Below are positions 25,401-37,624 of a stretch of DNA of 64,000 nt, in pieces. The DNA is from Gentiana macrophylla (Eukaryota > Streptophyta > Magnoliopsida > Gentianales > Gentianaceae), in contig CM047809.1 of NCBI GenBank assembly GCA_026214975.1, forward strand, positions 29,795,977 to 29,859,976, read 5' to 3'. The notes beneath the pieces are model-generated. The model ran no database searches. It saw only the letters and a program-made list of their open reading frames with translations, and had not been told where the DNA came from. Both the position numbers and the translations under genes were made by a program. Position 1 is the stretch's first letter. Every line of letters begins with the position of its first letter.

Positions 25401-27022
25401 CTGTAATAAAAAATGTTCCTTTTTCCTGATGTTTTGTATTTTTGCGAACTTTAAGTTGGTGTTTATCATGAATTACCTGTCACTTGGATGCCCACTAGCT
25501 ATGCACTTAACTTTGACATATATACCGGGATCCATTCCTCCATTCTTGCTCATGTCTGGCTTTAGAAGTGTGGCAGCTTCCCAACATAAAGACGAAATTA
25601 TATCAAACCAATTTTCTTCACCAAAGCCTCCACAAGGAGACAAGTTCTCCATCTGCAAAAGCTGAGATATTAAAGATCTAAAATGGTCGCCAAGCACATT
25701 TTTCATGACGTTCCTATGCTCCACAATAGTTCTCTCTCGACTACCAAGATCCATTCCTCTAAAACTCCTAGAGGATCGTAAGTAACCCCAATCTCCAACA
25801 ACACCATCTACACCACCATCATCGTCATCATCAAAGGTAAGACATTCCCGCTCATCCTCTTCATTTTCTGGATCCGGAGGCATCCATATTACAACGTTTT
25901 TCTCAAAGTCAAGAGATGCACAATCAGCAGCATCAGCATCAGCATCAGCATCAGCACCATCAGACACACTTGACCCCAAACCATCAGCAGCAGCAGCATT
26001 GAACTTTCCTGCAACTTCAGAGCTATTTGCTTCAGCATTAGCAGTCGGAAGTGATAGGTCTTGCAGATCTGCTTTATCTTTTCTTTCGGTAGAGTCAAGA
26101 TCCCGCAAAGTGTCATTCTCATTGATTTGAACATGATTTCCAGTACCATAACAGCTATCATCAGACAAAAGTTGATTAGGTTCTAAATTTGATCCCCAAA
26201 CACTGTCATCTTCTTCCTCGTCATCGCTCCTGATCAAGTAAAAAATGACAAGTTACGGAAAAAAATTATACTGAATGATGAAAGCATCAGAAAATGAAGC
26301 GCGAGAATCTGCTAGCAGGGAACTGTCCGCACATTACGGATTGCATTCAATCACATTTCAAACTCTAAAGAACAAAATACACCACTAGTGTGCTATATGT
26401 ACCTTGTACAAGGACCAAAATGGCCAGGGAAAGGTTCCTTTGAATTGGACGAACCAGATTTTACATGATACACTTGCTGGTCTTCCCCCGATTTAGCATC
26501 AAACATTTGATCACGCTGAAGAGGATTCTCACCAGACTCTGAAACATACGGAACATGCTGGTACGGACCTGTTGAGTACGGAACTGAACCACTAGTGCTT
26601 CTGCTATTACATGTACAACCAGAATGCATACTAACCAAACTTGTCATTGATGAAGAGGGACTGATATGTGGGCTAGATCCGGCATTCCCATTATCAACGG
26701 TAGTTATGCCCGATTCCCATTGCTTAAAGCAATAATTACAGACCCTAATCCGCTCCCAATCCTCACGATTTGTCTTGCACTCATCAGCCAGGGCAGGAAT
26801 GGAGTTAGACGCGCACTTGGCGCAAAAAACACGCCCACACATACGGCAGTGGTGCCTTCTATTGAACACAGTGAACTGAGCATCACACTCATAGCAAACC
26901 CTGCAGCTCTGGTCAGGCATCCAGAAATCCCTGGATAAATTCGTAGGTTCTGTCTTCCGCGGAATCCATGATCGTACTCGATCAACTATCTCAGACAATT
27001 TCTTGTTATCGGGAGAGTCCAT
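15682..27022 (-). CDS. FAB1: FAB1A/B-type 1-phosphatidylinositol-3-phosphate 5-kinase (PIKfyve), complete, 11 coding exons
   Basis: Converts PI3P to PI(3,5)P2 on endosome/vacuole membranes. Coding exons in transcript order: 27022-26403, 26229-25477, 24539-24386, 24245-23901, 23171-22359, 22264-21933, 20733-20610, 20538-20380, 19419-17956, 17118-16852, 15969-15682. They sum to 5319 nt (1772 codons plus stop) with all phases agreeing; the plant family is about 1750 residues. N-terminal FYVE finger, residues about 35-105, with the [13 protein letters not shown] core and paired cysteines. Acidic linker. TCP1/CCT-like domain about 410-660 ([29 protein letters not shown]). Cys-rich block about 897-1010 ([28 protein letters not shown]). 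C-terminal PIP-kinase: lysine 1547 in [18 protein letters not shown] around D1621, and VMDYSLLVG around 1681-1688. The FYVE domain argues for FAB1A/B rather than C/D. Start chosen because [21 protein letters not shown] matches family N-termini and a 5'UTR intron precedes it. No disabling change seen. Introns carry a Stowaway, SINE and TIR element. Confidence 0.96.
16180..16410. mobile_element. Stowaway MITE (231 bp) in a FAB1 intron
   Basis: It starts CTACCTCCGTCC and ends GGATGGGGCAG, with a TA target dinucleotide on each side (16178-16179, 16411-16412). Typical Stowaway (Tc1/mariner) ends and size. Confidence 0.8.
16446..16484. repeat. (GT)n microsatellite
   Basis: About 19 uninterrupted GT units in the last FAB1 intron, just after the Stowaway. 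Confidence 0.95.
17258..17440 (+). mobile_element. tRNA-derived SINE in a FAB1 intron
   Basis: RNA polymerase III boxes are present: box A TGGCTCAAGCGG (17283-17294) and box B GTTCGATTC (17328-17336), spaced as in tRNA-derived SINEs. No tRNA cloverleaf can be completed downstream and no clean TSD was found, so the ends are approximate. A 20-bp T run precedes it. Confidence 0.6.
19584..20028. mobile_element. 445-bp TIR element (CTATGTTGCAC family) in a FAB1 intron
   Basis: The left end CTAGGTTGCACGGGTAC pairs with the right end (reverse complement CTATGGTGCATGGATAC) at 13 of 17 positions. Length and ends match the 443-bp copy at 51260-51702. The interior has repeated GGATACG/TATCGG words. No TSD is visible here, so this copy is probably older. 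Confidence 0.65.
20734..21932 (-). other. FAB1 intron, 1.2 kb, no named element
   Basis: No exon is needed for frame. It contains a 20-bp tandem duplication ATTTTGAAATGTAGATTGTG at about 21651-21691 and otherwise nothing recognised. Confidence 0.5.
24772..25041. mobile_element. Stowaway MITE (270 bp) in a FAB1 intron
   Basis: TTACCTCCGCCCCAAAATAC at the left and GGACGAAAGTAG at the right, with TA on both sides; internal AAGTCTTTT and AAAAAGACTTGTGTTTAAG are the inverted subterminal parts. Confidence 0.75.
25922..25958 (-). repeat. Coding hexanucleotide repeat in FAB1 exon 2
   Basis: (GATGCT)n on the coding strand gives an Asp-Ala alternation, DADADADA, in the acidic linker between the FYVE and CCT domains. 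The repeat stays in frame in multiples of six. Confidence 0.85.
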
Positions 27023-27600
27023 GAATAAAAAATCCCACTAATCAGAATCAACATGGTTTAACCAACATTTCCCTGCTATGCCTCATGAAACACTGATTTC
27101 CTGAAACACAATCAGTCATCAAGTATTCAGTCGAATCAAAACATTCAAAAGCATGTCAACTTCTACAATGTTCTCAGGAATGTAAACAATCCTCTCAGGA
27201 AAACTACAAAAAAGTAAATTTATTTTTTTAATAAACCATTTTTCCACAGAGTTTATGAAAATTCAGTATCACTAATTTTTTTCACATAATCCATCCACAA
27301 AGAAAAATAGCAAACCCCTTTTCCAGCTCCAGTTATAAAGACAATCGAAACATCTACTAAACAAGAAACCATTAAACACATAATTAATTAATTAAATAAA
27401 TTAACAACGAAAAGAAAAGGGTAAAATGCAAAACATCAAAATCACAAAATGAAGTAAGAACAGTAGAGCAATTTACCTCAAACGAGAGAGAGAAAACACT
27501 CCACCGACTGATGAACACTTCAGTCCGGAGAGAATCAATAGTCAATTCAACAGCTTCTTCTCCAATTTCTTCAACCCTTTTGACTAGGAGCTTCAAAAGT
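27023..27600 (-). promoter_or_regulatory. 5'UTR of FAB1 with an intron
   Basis: Upstream of the FAB1 ATG on the minus strand, a good acceptor (TGTGTTTCAG) ends at 27101 and a good donor (GTTTGAG then GTAAATT) sits at about 27477. This implies a UTR exon at 27023-27100, a 0.4-kb leader intron, and a first exon from about 27478 to about 27600 containing a CT-rich leader. The transcription start is not defined; no clear TATA box was seen. Splice sites are seen directly, their use is inferred. Confidence 0.6.
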
Positions 27601-28200
27601 CAAAGCAAACCTTATGCTTATGCAGTGCCACAGCTTAAAAATAATTTGCTACAGACTACAAGTAGCAACAAACAAAAAAAAAAAAAAAAAAAAAAAAGTA
27701 AAACAAGATTATTATATACAATAAAAAAGTAATTTGTGGCTGAAAACTGTTCGAAATGAAGTCTGGAAACTTGTCCTACTCATGCAAAGTAGGACTATTT
27801 TGTTTCAAAAACAACCAGTTTGACCTCAAAAACAAATGGCGAGCAAAATAGGGAAAATTTATATTTTTATAAAAAAGGTAGAATTACGTGTTGCGAGAGA
27901 AGAAGATGAGTCACGAAAATCATATGAAACGCTAACGACGGTTACCATGTTAGCGCCACATGCCCAACAGTTTTTTTTTTTTTAATACAAGCAGTAATTA
28001 TTTTTAAGAGGGGTCATCTTCTTCAACACTCTCTAACTATTTTTTTTTTTTTTTTTATTTTAGTTTCGGATCATGATACATCCACTACATATTTATCCTC
28101 AACATTTTTCACAGTATTATCAATATTATTAATTATATTGAGACTAATATCAATAAACGATTCAACATTTTAATCAAGGAATTATGTAATTTATGTAGTT
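27601..28200. other. FAB1 upstream region, no gene seen
   Basis: A runs (27677-27697) and T runs (27970-27982, 28040-28056). It presumably includes the FAB1 promoter, but no element could be assigned. Confidence 0.4.
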
Positions 28201-28204
28201 GTAG

Positions 28205-28650
28205 AGGTGTAAATGAGAACAACCTAAGATTCGATTCGATCCGGAGTATTACCACAAAAAGCTCGATTTTTCTTTCTTCGAACTTTTTAACTGCAAATTA
28301 GTATTTGGTCGATAAGAACAATTGAAAATATCATAAATTCAATCTGAAAAACATTTTTTAAAACCGAGCCGAACATGTTCGATTTTTTTAAAACCCGATT
28401 CGAGCTAAACATGTTCGAGTTTCGACATGTTCGAGCCGAACCGAGCCTTTTTCCCCAAATACCAGACCGAACCCGAGCCGAATAATGAAAATATAAGGCT
28501 CGTTAAAAGTAAAATGCCTAAGTTCGAACATGGACTCAAGCCCGAAACCTTGCCAGTGCGTCGTTCTGGCTTATTTGTAGCGTATATATTATTTTCCTTC
28601 AATTTTTTTACTGCAAAATATTTGGATAAGAACAATTGAAAAAATAAATA
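28205..28650. repeat. Fragment of the GGGGTGTAA-type element
   Basis: It starts GTAGAGGTGTAAATGAG and is rich in GTTCGA/CGAGCC words. A segment AACTTTTTAACTGCAAATTA...GATAAGAACAATTGAAAA at 28288 recurs in diverged form at 28600-28640. The right terminus is not found. Confidence 0.5.
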
Positions 28651-28675
28651 AGAAAGAAAATTTTATTACTTCATA

Positions 28676-28945
28676 CTACTTCCGTTCCAAAATGTAAGTT
28701 TGCTTGCATTTTTCAACACAAATTAAGAAAGTTAGTTAAATTGGTTATGTGTCATTAATTTTGATAAAAAAAAGTCTAAAATGTCTTTTGACTGTCATTA
28801 ATACAAAGTAATGAAAAATGAGTGTGTATAATAAATGGTAGTAAAATGAGAAAAATTTAATAAATACTTCATTGGTTTACTAAATAGACTTATATTATGA
28901 GACAAAACCAAAACGCTAAATCAACTTATTTTGGGACGGATGTAG
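28676..28945. mobile_element. Stowaway MITE (270 bp)
   Basis: CTACTTCCGTTCC at the left, GGGACGGATGTAG at the right, with flanking TA dinucleotides (28674-28675, 28946-28947). Confidence 0.8.
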
Positions 28946-29169
28946 TATATTTTACAAAATTTAATTCTAAACTTTTGCATAATTTCTATTTTTTTAAGGA
29001 CATGATTTCTAATTTTAAAAGTGTAAAACCCCTCACCGCCTAGTAAGTGTATTTTAGTCCTTTCAAATTTAGTTTTCTTTTCTTTCAAGTCTTTGACATC
29101 CGATCTTTGACATCCGATCTAGGGAAAAGATTTGGGCCGGTTCCCCTAGCCGTCACCTAGAGAAACGTC

Positions 29170-29690
29170 TCAGCTTGTCTAGGACAAGTTATGGGCAATC
29201 CAGGACCGGGCAGCATGCTTATCCAAGGGCTCAGGAATCAATCGGAGCTCGTTGGTCCTTTGGCTTTGGTTTCGGCTTGTTTTCGAAATAATGAGTTCTT
29301 CTTATCAATATGTTCCATGTTTAGATTTGTTTTTATGGCTAAATTGCACGAGATCGAACGTAATTATGTGTTGCATATTTTCTGGGTACTTGTTAGGCCA
29401 GAAATTGGCTTTGGAGCTACGTACTGGGCTGGTTTCCCGTCCCTCCAGCCAAGAAATCACCCGGACTGAATCCTAGGGTTAGATTCTGGGTGTCTAGGTT
29501 GCAGGAACCATGTCTGGGACTAAAGTCTGGGCCGGTGTCCCGGCCTTTCACTCGGGAAATTGCATGGACTAATCCAAAACTTAGATCGAGGTGTCATGGA
29601 TGTCATAAACGATCGAGGCGAGGTGAAGCTTGGGCGGCGTCCTGGACCACCACTCGGGACAACGCCCGGACTGATCCTAATACTTAGTTC
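29170..29690. repeat. Three diverged copies of a CTGGGCCGG...CCCGGACTGA unit within the solo LTR
   Basis: Segments such as TGGGCTGGTTTCCCG, TGGGCCGGTGTCCCG and TGGGCGGCGTCCTGG are each followed by ACTCGGGA/CAAGAAAT and GGACTGA/GGACTAATCC about 100 bp apart. Confidence 0.5.
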
Positions 29691-29879
29691 TAGGCAGTCC
29701 AGGTCTCCAGTAGGGTGTCCATGAAGATGTCTTTGAGTCTTAGCTGTGTTTTGGGTTCTTTTTCATATTAATAGTGGAGATATGATGGTAGTTCGGTGTT
29801 GTTAAGGTCTTTGTGTGTTCACATAGGTTAGACACGAGTTTATGTGTTTTATGTGCTCTTATGTGTTTATAGTTAGTGA

Positions 29880-30045
29880 CCTCGCGATGTACTAAACAGA
29901 GTACCATGAGTTCTAAGTCCCATGTCGGACGTGTTACTAGTTGTATTCCCTATGTCGTTCTCAAGACGATGTACCGAACGGGGTACCGTGACCCAACCCC
30001 ACGTTGGACGTATGACTAGTCATGTTTCCCATGTCACACCATGCC
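29880..30045. repeat. Tandem duplication within the solo LTR
   Basis: Two copies of about 80 bp: GATGTACTAAACAGAGTACC ... GTCGGACGTGTTACTAGT and GATGTACCGAACGGGGTACC ... GTTGGACGTATGACTAGT. Confidence 0.7.
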
Positions 30046-31246
30046 CTCATGTTAAGTAAGTGACAAGACAAGCCAAGACAAGACAAGAAAATGAGTAGGT
30101 TAAAGGAGAAAGTAATGTAACGAACAAGTACATACAAGATAAATTGAATGTGGTTAATATATATGTTTTATATGCATGGTTTAAAGTTGGTTTACATGTA
30201 GTCTTCCCTTATATGTCAAGTTAGCTTTTAAAGGCATTTTACGAATTCTTCAATTTTTATTTTCAAATGTTTGTAAATTGGATACAATAGATTCATGTTG
30301 TGTCTCCAGGCTTATGACAACCATGAATCTCCATTTTGATCTTATTTCTCCTTACTGAGCATTAGGCATGTGCTTACTCCTTTAGTTGGAATAAGAAGAT
30401 TGCATATACTTACTGATTGACGACGAGCTTGGAGTGCTAGCTTAGGAGTGAAGCAGTGAAGTCGTGTATGTTCAGTTTCCGTTTGTAATTGTTCCTTCTT
30501 TTCAGACAATTATAATGGATAATAGTTTTTTGCTTTCAGCTACTTATAATTTAGTTTGACAGCAGTTGTGTTCTGGTTGAGTTGGTTGTATGGAAGACCC
30601 TGAAGGTCTATTTTTCTGAGTCTTCTACTTGTTTTTCTTCTGCGTGAATTTTAATTACTCTGATATGACACGAGGCTTACGTGGGGTTTAAGGTTTACTC
30701 TAAATGTCGCATACCGAACGTCAGAACTCGATATCCATTACATGGGGTTACAAAAAGTCTTTGAACAATTATTTTACATCAATCAAACATTTAGTGCAAG
30801 TCAATTATAAATTAACTATTTAGTTGCTAAAATACATTTGTCTAAAAAAATCACTTTCCTTTAAAAATTTGTGTGGAAAAGCTACTAATTTTAATAGAAT
30901 CTGATTTTTATTGTTGGACGAAACATTGAAGGCTCCTAAACTTTCATTATTGTAACATTTTCACACCAAAACTAAATTTTATAATAAACTTGCCCCTAAT
31001 CAATTTTCTAGTAACAAATTGCCCATAATCGATTTTTTTTAAACATATTGATCCATAATCAATTAAAAAAATATTATATTGTTCCCTACACTATGCAAAA
31101 TCAATGTTTTGATCACACTCAGATATAACTTTTGTTTCAAGGAATTCAACACAACAAACCGAATTAAAAACGAGATCCAAAATAATCGGTAATTTCTCTA
31201 TCAAAGTTTTTTATCGTATAGCATTCAAAGTTGAGCATCCGGAGAC

Positions 31247-31472
31247 AAAAGTGGATGCACATGTATTGGAGTGGGGTTACATGACCCCACTGAGATCCGA
31301 GATTTTTTTAGTACTAAAACGATATAGTTTTGTTGATAAAAAAAAATATCGTTTTGTGGTTAAAAATATAGTTTTAGGCCCCACTGACCTCACTGGAACA
31401 AATTTTTGGGTAAAAAATGTAGTTTTAAACTAATGTGACTCCACTGGAATATATTCCTGGATACGCCCCTTC
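31247..31472. mobile_element. Small non-autonomous hAT-like element (226 bp)
   Basis: Flanked by CCGGAGAC (31239-31246) and CCGGAGAT (31473-31480), an 8-bp duplication with one mismatch. The right end reads CCTGGATACGCCCCTTC; the left end has decayed. Subterminal GGAGTGGGGTTACATGA and its inverted counterpart AGTGTGACTCCACTGG-like sequence support pairing of the ends. Confidence 0.55.
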
Positions 31473-31873
31473 CCGGAGATGATTTCGAAGTTCGTTTCCT
31501 ATGCCGTTTCTTTTGGGTTGAACTAAAAAAAAGAAAAGAGAAACACATTGGTGCGATCGAACATGATCGAAAATGAGTTTTTGATATCGAAAAGACCAAT
31601 ACAAACGGAACATGGGCCAATTTGTTGCTTTTAAATTGTTCCGGAGCTAGTTTGTTTAAAAAAATAGTTTATGGGCAAAAATGTTATCATCCTAATAGTC
31701 TAGGGGCATCCAATGTTCTTTATTGTTGATAAACAATCATTTTTGGCACCAGATATAAAAAAGTCGAATATCTATTCTGATATTCATGTAGCTTTATATA
31801 ATACCTATCTTATTTTGTCTATTTTTTCAGATGTTTATGAATTTTGATAAATTGAATTTTATTTACATTATAT

Positions 31874-31875
<2 letters not shown>

Positions 31876-31937
<62 letters not shown>
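31876..31937. repeat. (AT)n microsatellite
   Basis: About 30 uninterrupted TA units. Confidence 0.95.
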
Positions 31938-31942
<5 letters not shown>

Positions 31943-31944
31943 AA

Positions 31945-32032
31945 CATGTCGTGGCGTGTCAGATCCTTAAATTTAGAATTATCCGTATCGCTGCTGTAAA
32001 TCGACGTGTCCGTGTCCGTGTCTGAGCAACAT
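31945..32032. repeat. End fragment of the CTATGTTGCAC TIR family
   Basis: Ends CGTGTCCGTGTCTGAGCAAC then ATAG, matching the right terminus of the 443-bp family. The left part is missing. Confidence 0.5.
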
Positions 32033-32160
32033 AGGCACAAAGTATCGGTCACTTTGGAATACCAATATGATACTCCCTCTGTCCAAGAATATACGTTACT
32101 CCACATCCTTTTGATTGTTCCGGAATATATAGCATTCTACATTACCAATAAAGTATTTAT

Positions 32161-32367
32161 TGTTATGAAATAATGTCATTGATGAATTATCTATTATTCT
32201 GATTGATTTACGTAGATTTGAGATTAATTCAGATTATTGTGTTCACATTGTAATCTCTACTATAAATACCCTCTTATACTATTGGAATAAGAGACAAGCA
32301 ATTTTCTCTTCTTCTATACTTGTATTTTCTCTTGTTCTTCCTCCAATATTTTTTTAGTTTTATAACA
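32161..32367 (+). repeat. 5' LTR of the 32-38 kb Copia
   Basis: 207 bp, differing from the 3' LTR at three positions only by eye (near bases 15, 36 and 109 of the LTR). Confidence 0.93.
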
Positions 32368-35300
32368 CGTTATCAGCACGAGTCTCTAACCACGACTCAA
32401 ATCATCAAAATTGTTTTGATGAAGTTTGGCAACCTTCGAGAAAAAGAAAAAAAAAAAAAACCCCACAGAATCACCATTAATAGATTGCCAGAATGACTCA
32501 AGTCGATCAATTGATATATTTTATATCTACACATCTCGATACAGGTAAACATTAAGGTAAAAATTTGATTTATTTAAATTATTTATCGTGATCGATTCTA
32601 CTATTTTATAGATATATGTAATATTGATGCTAGTGGTATTGACATCATCAAATCATGATGGATCAAGTCAATACCACATAAGAAAAAGATGTGAGTAATA
32701 CTCATCGGTGATATGAAACCTTGATGGCTATATTCCTTTGACAAAAGAGTTTGTCTTTTGTGCAAATTGAAAAAGGAGGTATGATCACATGAAGTTGATC
32801 AATGTTTGAAACGAGCATATAATGGATCAGAAATCCATATGAAAATTGAAAGCTCGTAAAAGTGAATATAAAATTCACATAAGTGGGCATGCCAAAAACC
32901 GATGAAAGTACGTGAATATAAAATTCACATAGATAAATTTCAGACATGTCGAAATATCGTGAAAGTGAATTTGAAATTCACAGAGAAAAAAAAATCTGAG
33001 ATATGTCATTCATATAAATAAATTAGGACCCAAAGTCATGTAGAGAAAGACATGTTCCACGAGTGATCTGAAATTCGTAGATAAGAAATCTCATCAATAT
33101 ATCATGAGATTTCATGACCATAATCGATGAAAAATTAAATCACTTTTTATCATGATGATATGCTCCTGAAGCAGCAATATCGATCAAAGTAATTTATGAT
33201 GTATATGAAATTGATTATGATTTCGTATCATGAATGAAAAATAATAATCTACTGAATGTGGAATTATATATGAAAGTAAATAATGAGTCACCATTGATAT
33301 GACTAATGATTCCCGACCTAATTATGAGAGTTCATACTTTATAAAGAACGTGACTCAATTTATAAATATTTGGAAATATTTGGTTATGGTCGTGGGGGAG
33401 GACATTATTGATACAGTCCTAACAAAATTGTTTTATATGATTAAAACAATAATCATGACAAGAAACAAAGTAATCCTTTACAAGATTACGCCACATTTCA
33501 GAGTTGGTGGCGATTTCCAGAAATTGTTTATACGATGCATTTAAACTTAAGCATCGATTATTAATAAATAAATTGTTTCTTGTCTTGGCCTTATTTTGAT
33601 ACGGCTAAAGTATTTTGTGATATATATAGTAGCTTTGGAATTTTATTTTATCGATTGTGTATAATTGATACGTGTGACTAGTTTTCTTCAAGAAGAAAAA
33701 AGGAAAATAATTGTATCATCATGTATTTTTTGTAAGTAAATTTTGTTATTTGACCACAATAATAGTATATGATTCTCAATCGCTGGATTAATCAACATGT
33801 ATATTACTTTTGCAATCATATTCATATTAATTAAAGTCATTTTAAATAGTTAAAATTAAATAGATTATATTTCACATGATTGTGTACGTAATTGTGTTAA
33901 TCACTTGCGTTGTGCGCATATATGATCTTTATTTGATACGACGTGAGAATGTTGTATACGTTGCTTTAAAATTTAGCAATATATTTCTCACTATAAAGTT
34001 GATATGATATGAAAAATAAGAACATGATGTTGTCATATTATTTAGCTAATTTGATTTATATTACCTATAACCTTACAATAATTGCATGATCATTGAGGCA
34101 ATTAATGCATTCATTGAATTTTTTTGGCAAAAGTGCTTTTATTGATTTTAATAAATAAAATCATATTTGGTTATTCAATGAAAAGATTTTATTTTGCATG
34201 ATTATTGTAAGAGTAGTGATAATCATTAATGTGATTATTTATACTTATCTTTATTACAAAATATTCAACCTGCGTTTTTAAAAATGAATACCATGTATAT
34301 GGTCTTTGAATGTAAGACACATTTGCTCTATATATGTTATTATCATATTTAAAATTTGTTGTCTAGTTGTGATAAGAATGAATATGACAACATATTATGG
34401 TGCTTTATTGGTGCGTGAAATTATTCATAATGATTGATTCACGAATTGTAATACTGGATAATTGTCTCTCGGATCCACTAGTATTTACAATATCAATTTG
34501 ATTTGTTTGAGCTGATATATAATATAATTTTCTATTTAAAATAATTAATCATTGTAATTCATTTATATTATGTGACAATTGTTATATTTTGAAACAAAAT
34601 TAATTGCTCATTTCGTTCTAAGGAAGAAATGGAGTCAGAACATGAGAGCAATTAAATTGCCTCATCGATAGTGCGACACGCACATTATATTGAGAAACAA
34701 GTTCTCAAAAGAATTAATGAGAGATGCAAATGGTAATGCAACATGCAAGTGCTATATTGAAACAAAATTGTTTGAAATAAAACACTATGCTCTCTCAAGT
34801 CTCGATTTTTTTGAGTAATATGGGTGTTATATCGAGATTGAAATGTTTGCTTTATATACTTTTTCCCGATGAAATGTGTATAAACAATGTGTTTGAAAAT
34901 AATGAGATATGTCCATTCCACGAAAAGATTGTGACTGATACTACATGCATCATTTAAAACAATGATATATGTATCATATTACATGGGATGCATCACAATC
35001 ATTCTGTGAAATGAATGCGACATAATTAAGTATTTAAGATGCATATAGTGATTCTGAATATTGTGGTTATAAACATTCTTTATGTGAGAATCCCACTAGA
35101 ATTGGGATGATGATTCAAGAAAATTGGTATAACTCGATACATCGTATCCATAATTGTGAGAACGGATATAATATCTCTATATGAGACAAAATTTCTCCAC
35201 AAATCGAAAAATATAAAAGAAGTTTGTTGATACCCGCATAAGAGGATCTCACATTAAAATGTTGAATCCGTCATTGGTTATTTCAAATTTTCGACATATC

Positions 35301-37229
35301 GATTATGAAAAAATGTTGTCCGAGAATGAGGGGAGGAAAACCCAATATGAATTATATCTCGTGACAAACTTCGACTAAATGAACTATGAGTTCACATATC
35401 ATTCGTTGATATCAAACCTATGAAGGGTAGCTTTTATGCACATTTTGCATACATCAAATATTTTCTGAGCAACATGGAGAAATGAATCAAAAGTTTAATA
35501 TCTCGTTCGAGTGATTTCTCTACATATAATATGTAATTTGAACGATTCTTGAAGAATCTGAAATCACATAGTGGTATATAAAGCGCAAGAGAGATAATAT
35601 TTTCAAATATCTAATGAAACGAGATATTTAATGAAACCACAATGTTTTAAATGTGTAAATCGCTTGAAGCGAATAAAAGAGCATCAAGGTATAGCTCGGT
35701 GCAACATGTTTGATGAAAATCGAGTCTCGGCATTAGGGGGAGATAAATAAAACCCCATGTTAGAATAAAAGAATGTCGATAAACTTTAACAACATAAACG
35801 ATCTTCCACGCATCAGTTTAACTGATTCGCGAAAATAATTTACTTGTAGTATTTAACAAGTAATCCGCCAGATGCCGTTATTGAAATTAAATGAGTGACT
35901 ATTTATAAAGGCACTAACAATATGATTGATGATATTTCTCTATGCCAGAAGCGTAAAATACCGATCGGCGTAAAAGGTAAAAATCCACGGAAAATGAATT
36001 CACATTCAGTCACTTATGAAATCTCTTAAAGAGATCCGTCTTCAAGGCGAAAACCCCACAATAAAATTGCACGTGCGACAGATGATTAAATATTGGGGTT
36101 GCGGAACAACCAATCCATACATTGATAAGGAATTGGTTTATGCTAATTAGCAATGAAATTTACGGGAGAAGTTTATAATAAAACATCATAGTCGTCGACG
36201 ACATATTTGCCTCTTTAATTGCTATTATAATATCTGGATCCAATACCACAAAGTCATCGCTGAGGTGTCGAAACACTCAGACTAGGTAAAAATGAAATAA
36301 GCAATTGAGGTTGAGTTTGAATTGGAAATATTTGTTTGTTAATGATCAAATATATTCTCCCATTATAGATAATATAATGTTCCGCTAACTAATATATATA
36401 TATATCTGGCAGTAACTTTATGATGACGGTATATTTATGGGTCGTTGGACATTAATATTGATATGAAAATTCTTGGTGGATTTAAAAAATGAATTAATAT
36501 GACAATCGCAACATGCATATGGTTAAGGTCATTAACATTCATGTTGAATGTAGTATGACTAGTTGAGTAGATTCTTATTGAGAAATGAATATGTAAGTAA
36601 TACATTCTTAATGTCATAAATTTTAAGGAATTACGATGCATGACAGTGGAAATATATGCATGCAAATTTCGATTATATTACTTGCCCCATTATTTAGCTG
36701 ATTACAGTGTTGATTGTGTTGCATGTGTTGCACAAGTGAGTAGTGAAAATGACACTTATTAGCCCCTACATTTGACTATCCAATAAACTCTAAAAGAGAG
36801 TGATATGAAAAAGTACGCTATAGTGACAATCTAATAGATTTGTTTACTAAGATTATTCCTACCTCGGTTTTGGATAATAAGTGTTTATAATAATGGAATA
36901 CGTACATTTGAATGATTGTTGTCGTCAGGAAGAGCGACAAATTCAAAACTTTGGTGTGGATTTGGTCTTAAAACCAATGATTGTACTCTTTTTCCCTTTA
37001 ACCAAGTTTTTCCCAAAGGGTTTTCTTAGTTAAAGGTTTTTAATGAGGCAGTCATTGCAACACATAAAAACGCATTTGGCATGAACTATTTACCTTGCCT
37101 AGTTTATTTCCCACTGGGTTTTTCTAGCAAAGTTAATAATACATGACATATACGTTATGCAACTACGATCGAGACAATCAATTCTACCATTTATTAATTG
37201 AGACATTGTCTAGATGAGAATGAAAATCA

Positions 37230-37440
37230 TTTAACTGCACTATATGAAGACAATGCATCTTGCATATCTTAATTGAATTGGGCTATATTAATGGGGATAG
37301 AACAAAACATATTTCACCCAAGTTCTTCTTTACTCATTATTTGCAAAAGAATAAAGAGATTGATGTGCAACAAATCCGGTCAACCGATAATTATTTATCA
37401 AGACATTGTCGACTGCAACATTTGAAAGACTAGTGAAGAG
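37230..37440 (+). pseudogene. Copia RNase H remnant
   Basis: The stretch reads, with stops and frame changes, as the end of Copia pol: ALYEDNASCIS, a stop, DRTKHISPKFFFTHYLQKN, EIDVQQIRS. In the intact family this domain degrades the RNA strand during reverse transcription. The conserved Asp of YEDN and the KHI motif are present, but an in-frame stop and at least two shifts make it inactive. The reading was done by eye across frames. Confidence 0.8.
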
Positions 37441-37624
37441 CATTGAGATGCGGCAATTGAAATATCTAAATTGATGCTTGGTTCAGGGGGAGTAAATCAA
37501 ACAGATAAATATGTACTTTTTTTTCCTTAACTAAGATTTTTTCCCACTGGGTTTTCTCTTAGTAAGGTTTTAATGCGGCATATCATATCAGCTGTATTTT
37601 TAATAATAGATATCTAAGGGGAAG

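Larger units (their letters stand above)
29022..30752. mobile_element. Solo LTR, 1.73 kb, probably Gypsy
   Basis: It begins TGTAAAACCCC and ends GGGGTTACA (short inverted TG..CA ends). It is flanked by a perfect 5-bp duplication AAAAG (29017-29021, 30753-30757). There is no primer site or coding sequence inside, so it is a solo LTR. Ends of the TGTAACACCCC type are common in plant Gypsy elements; the superfamily is inferred. Confidence 0.75.
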
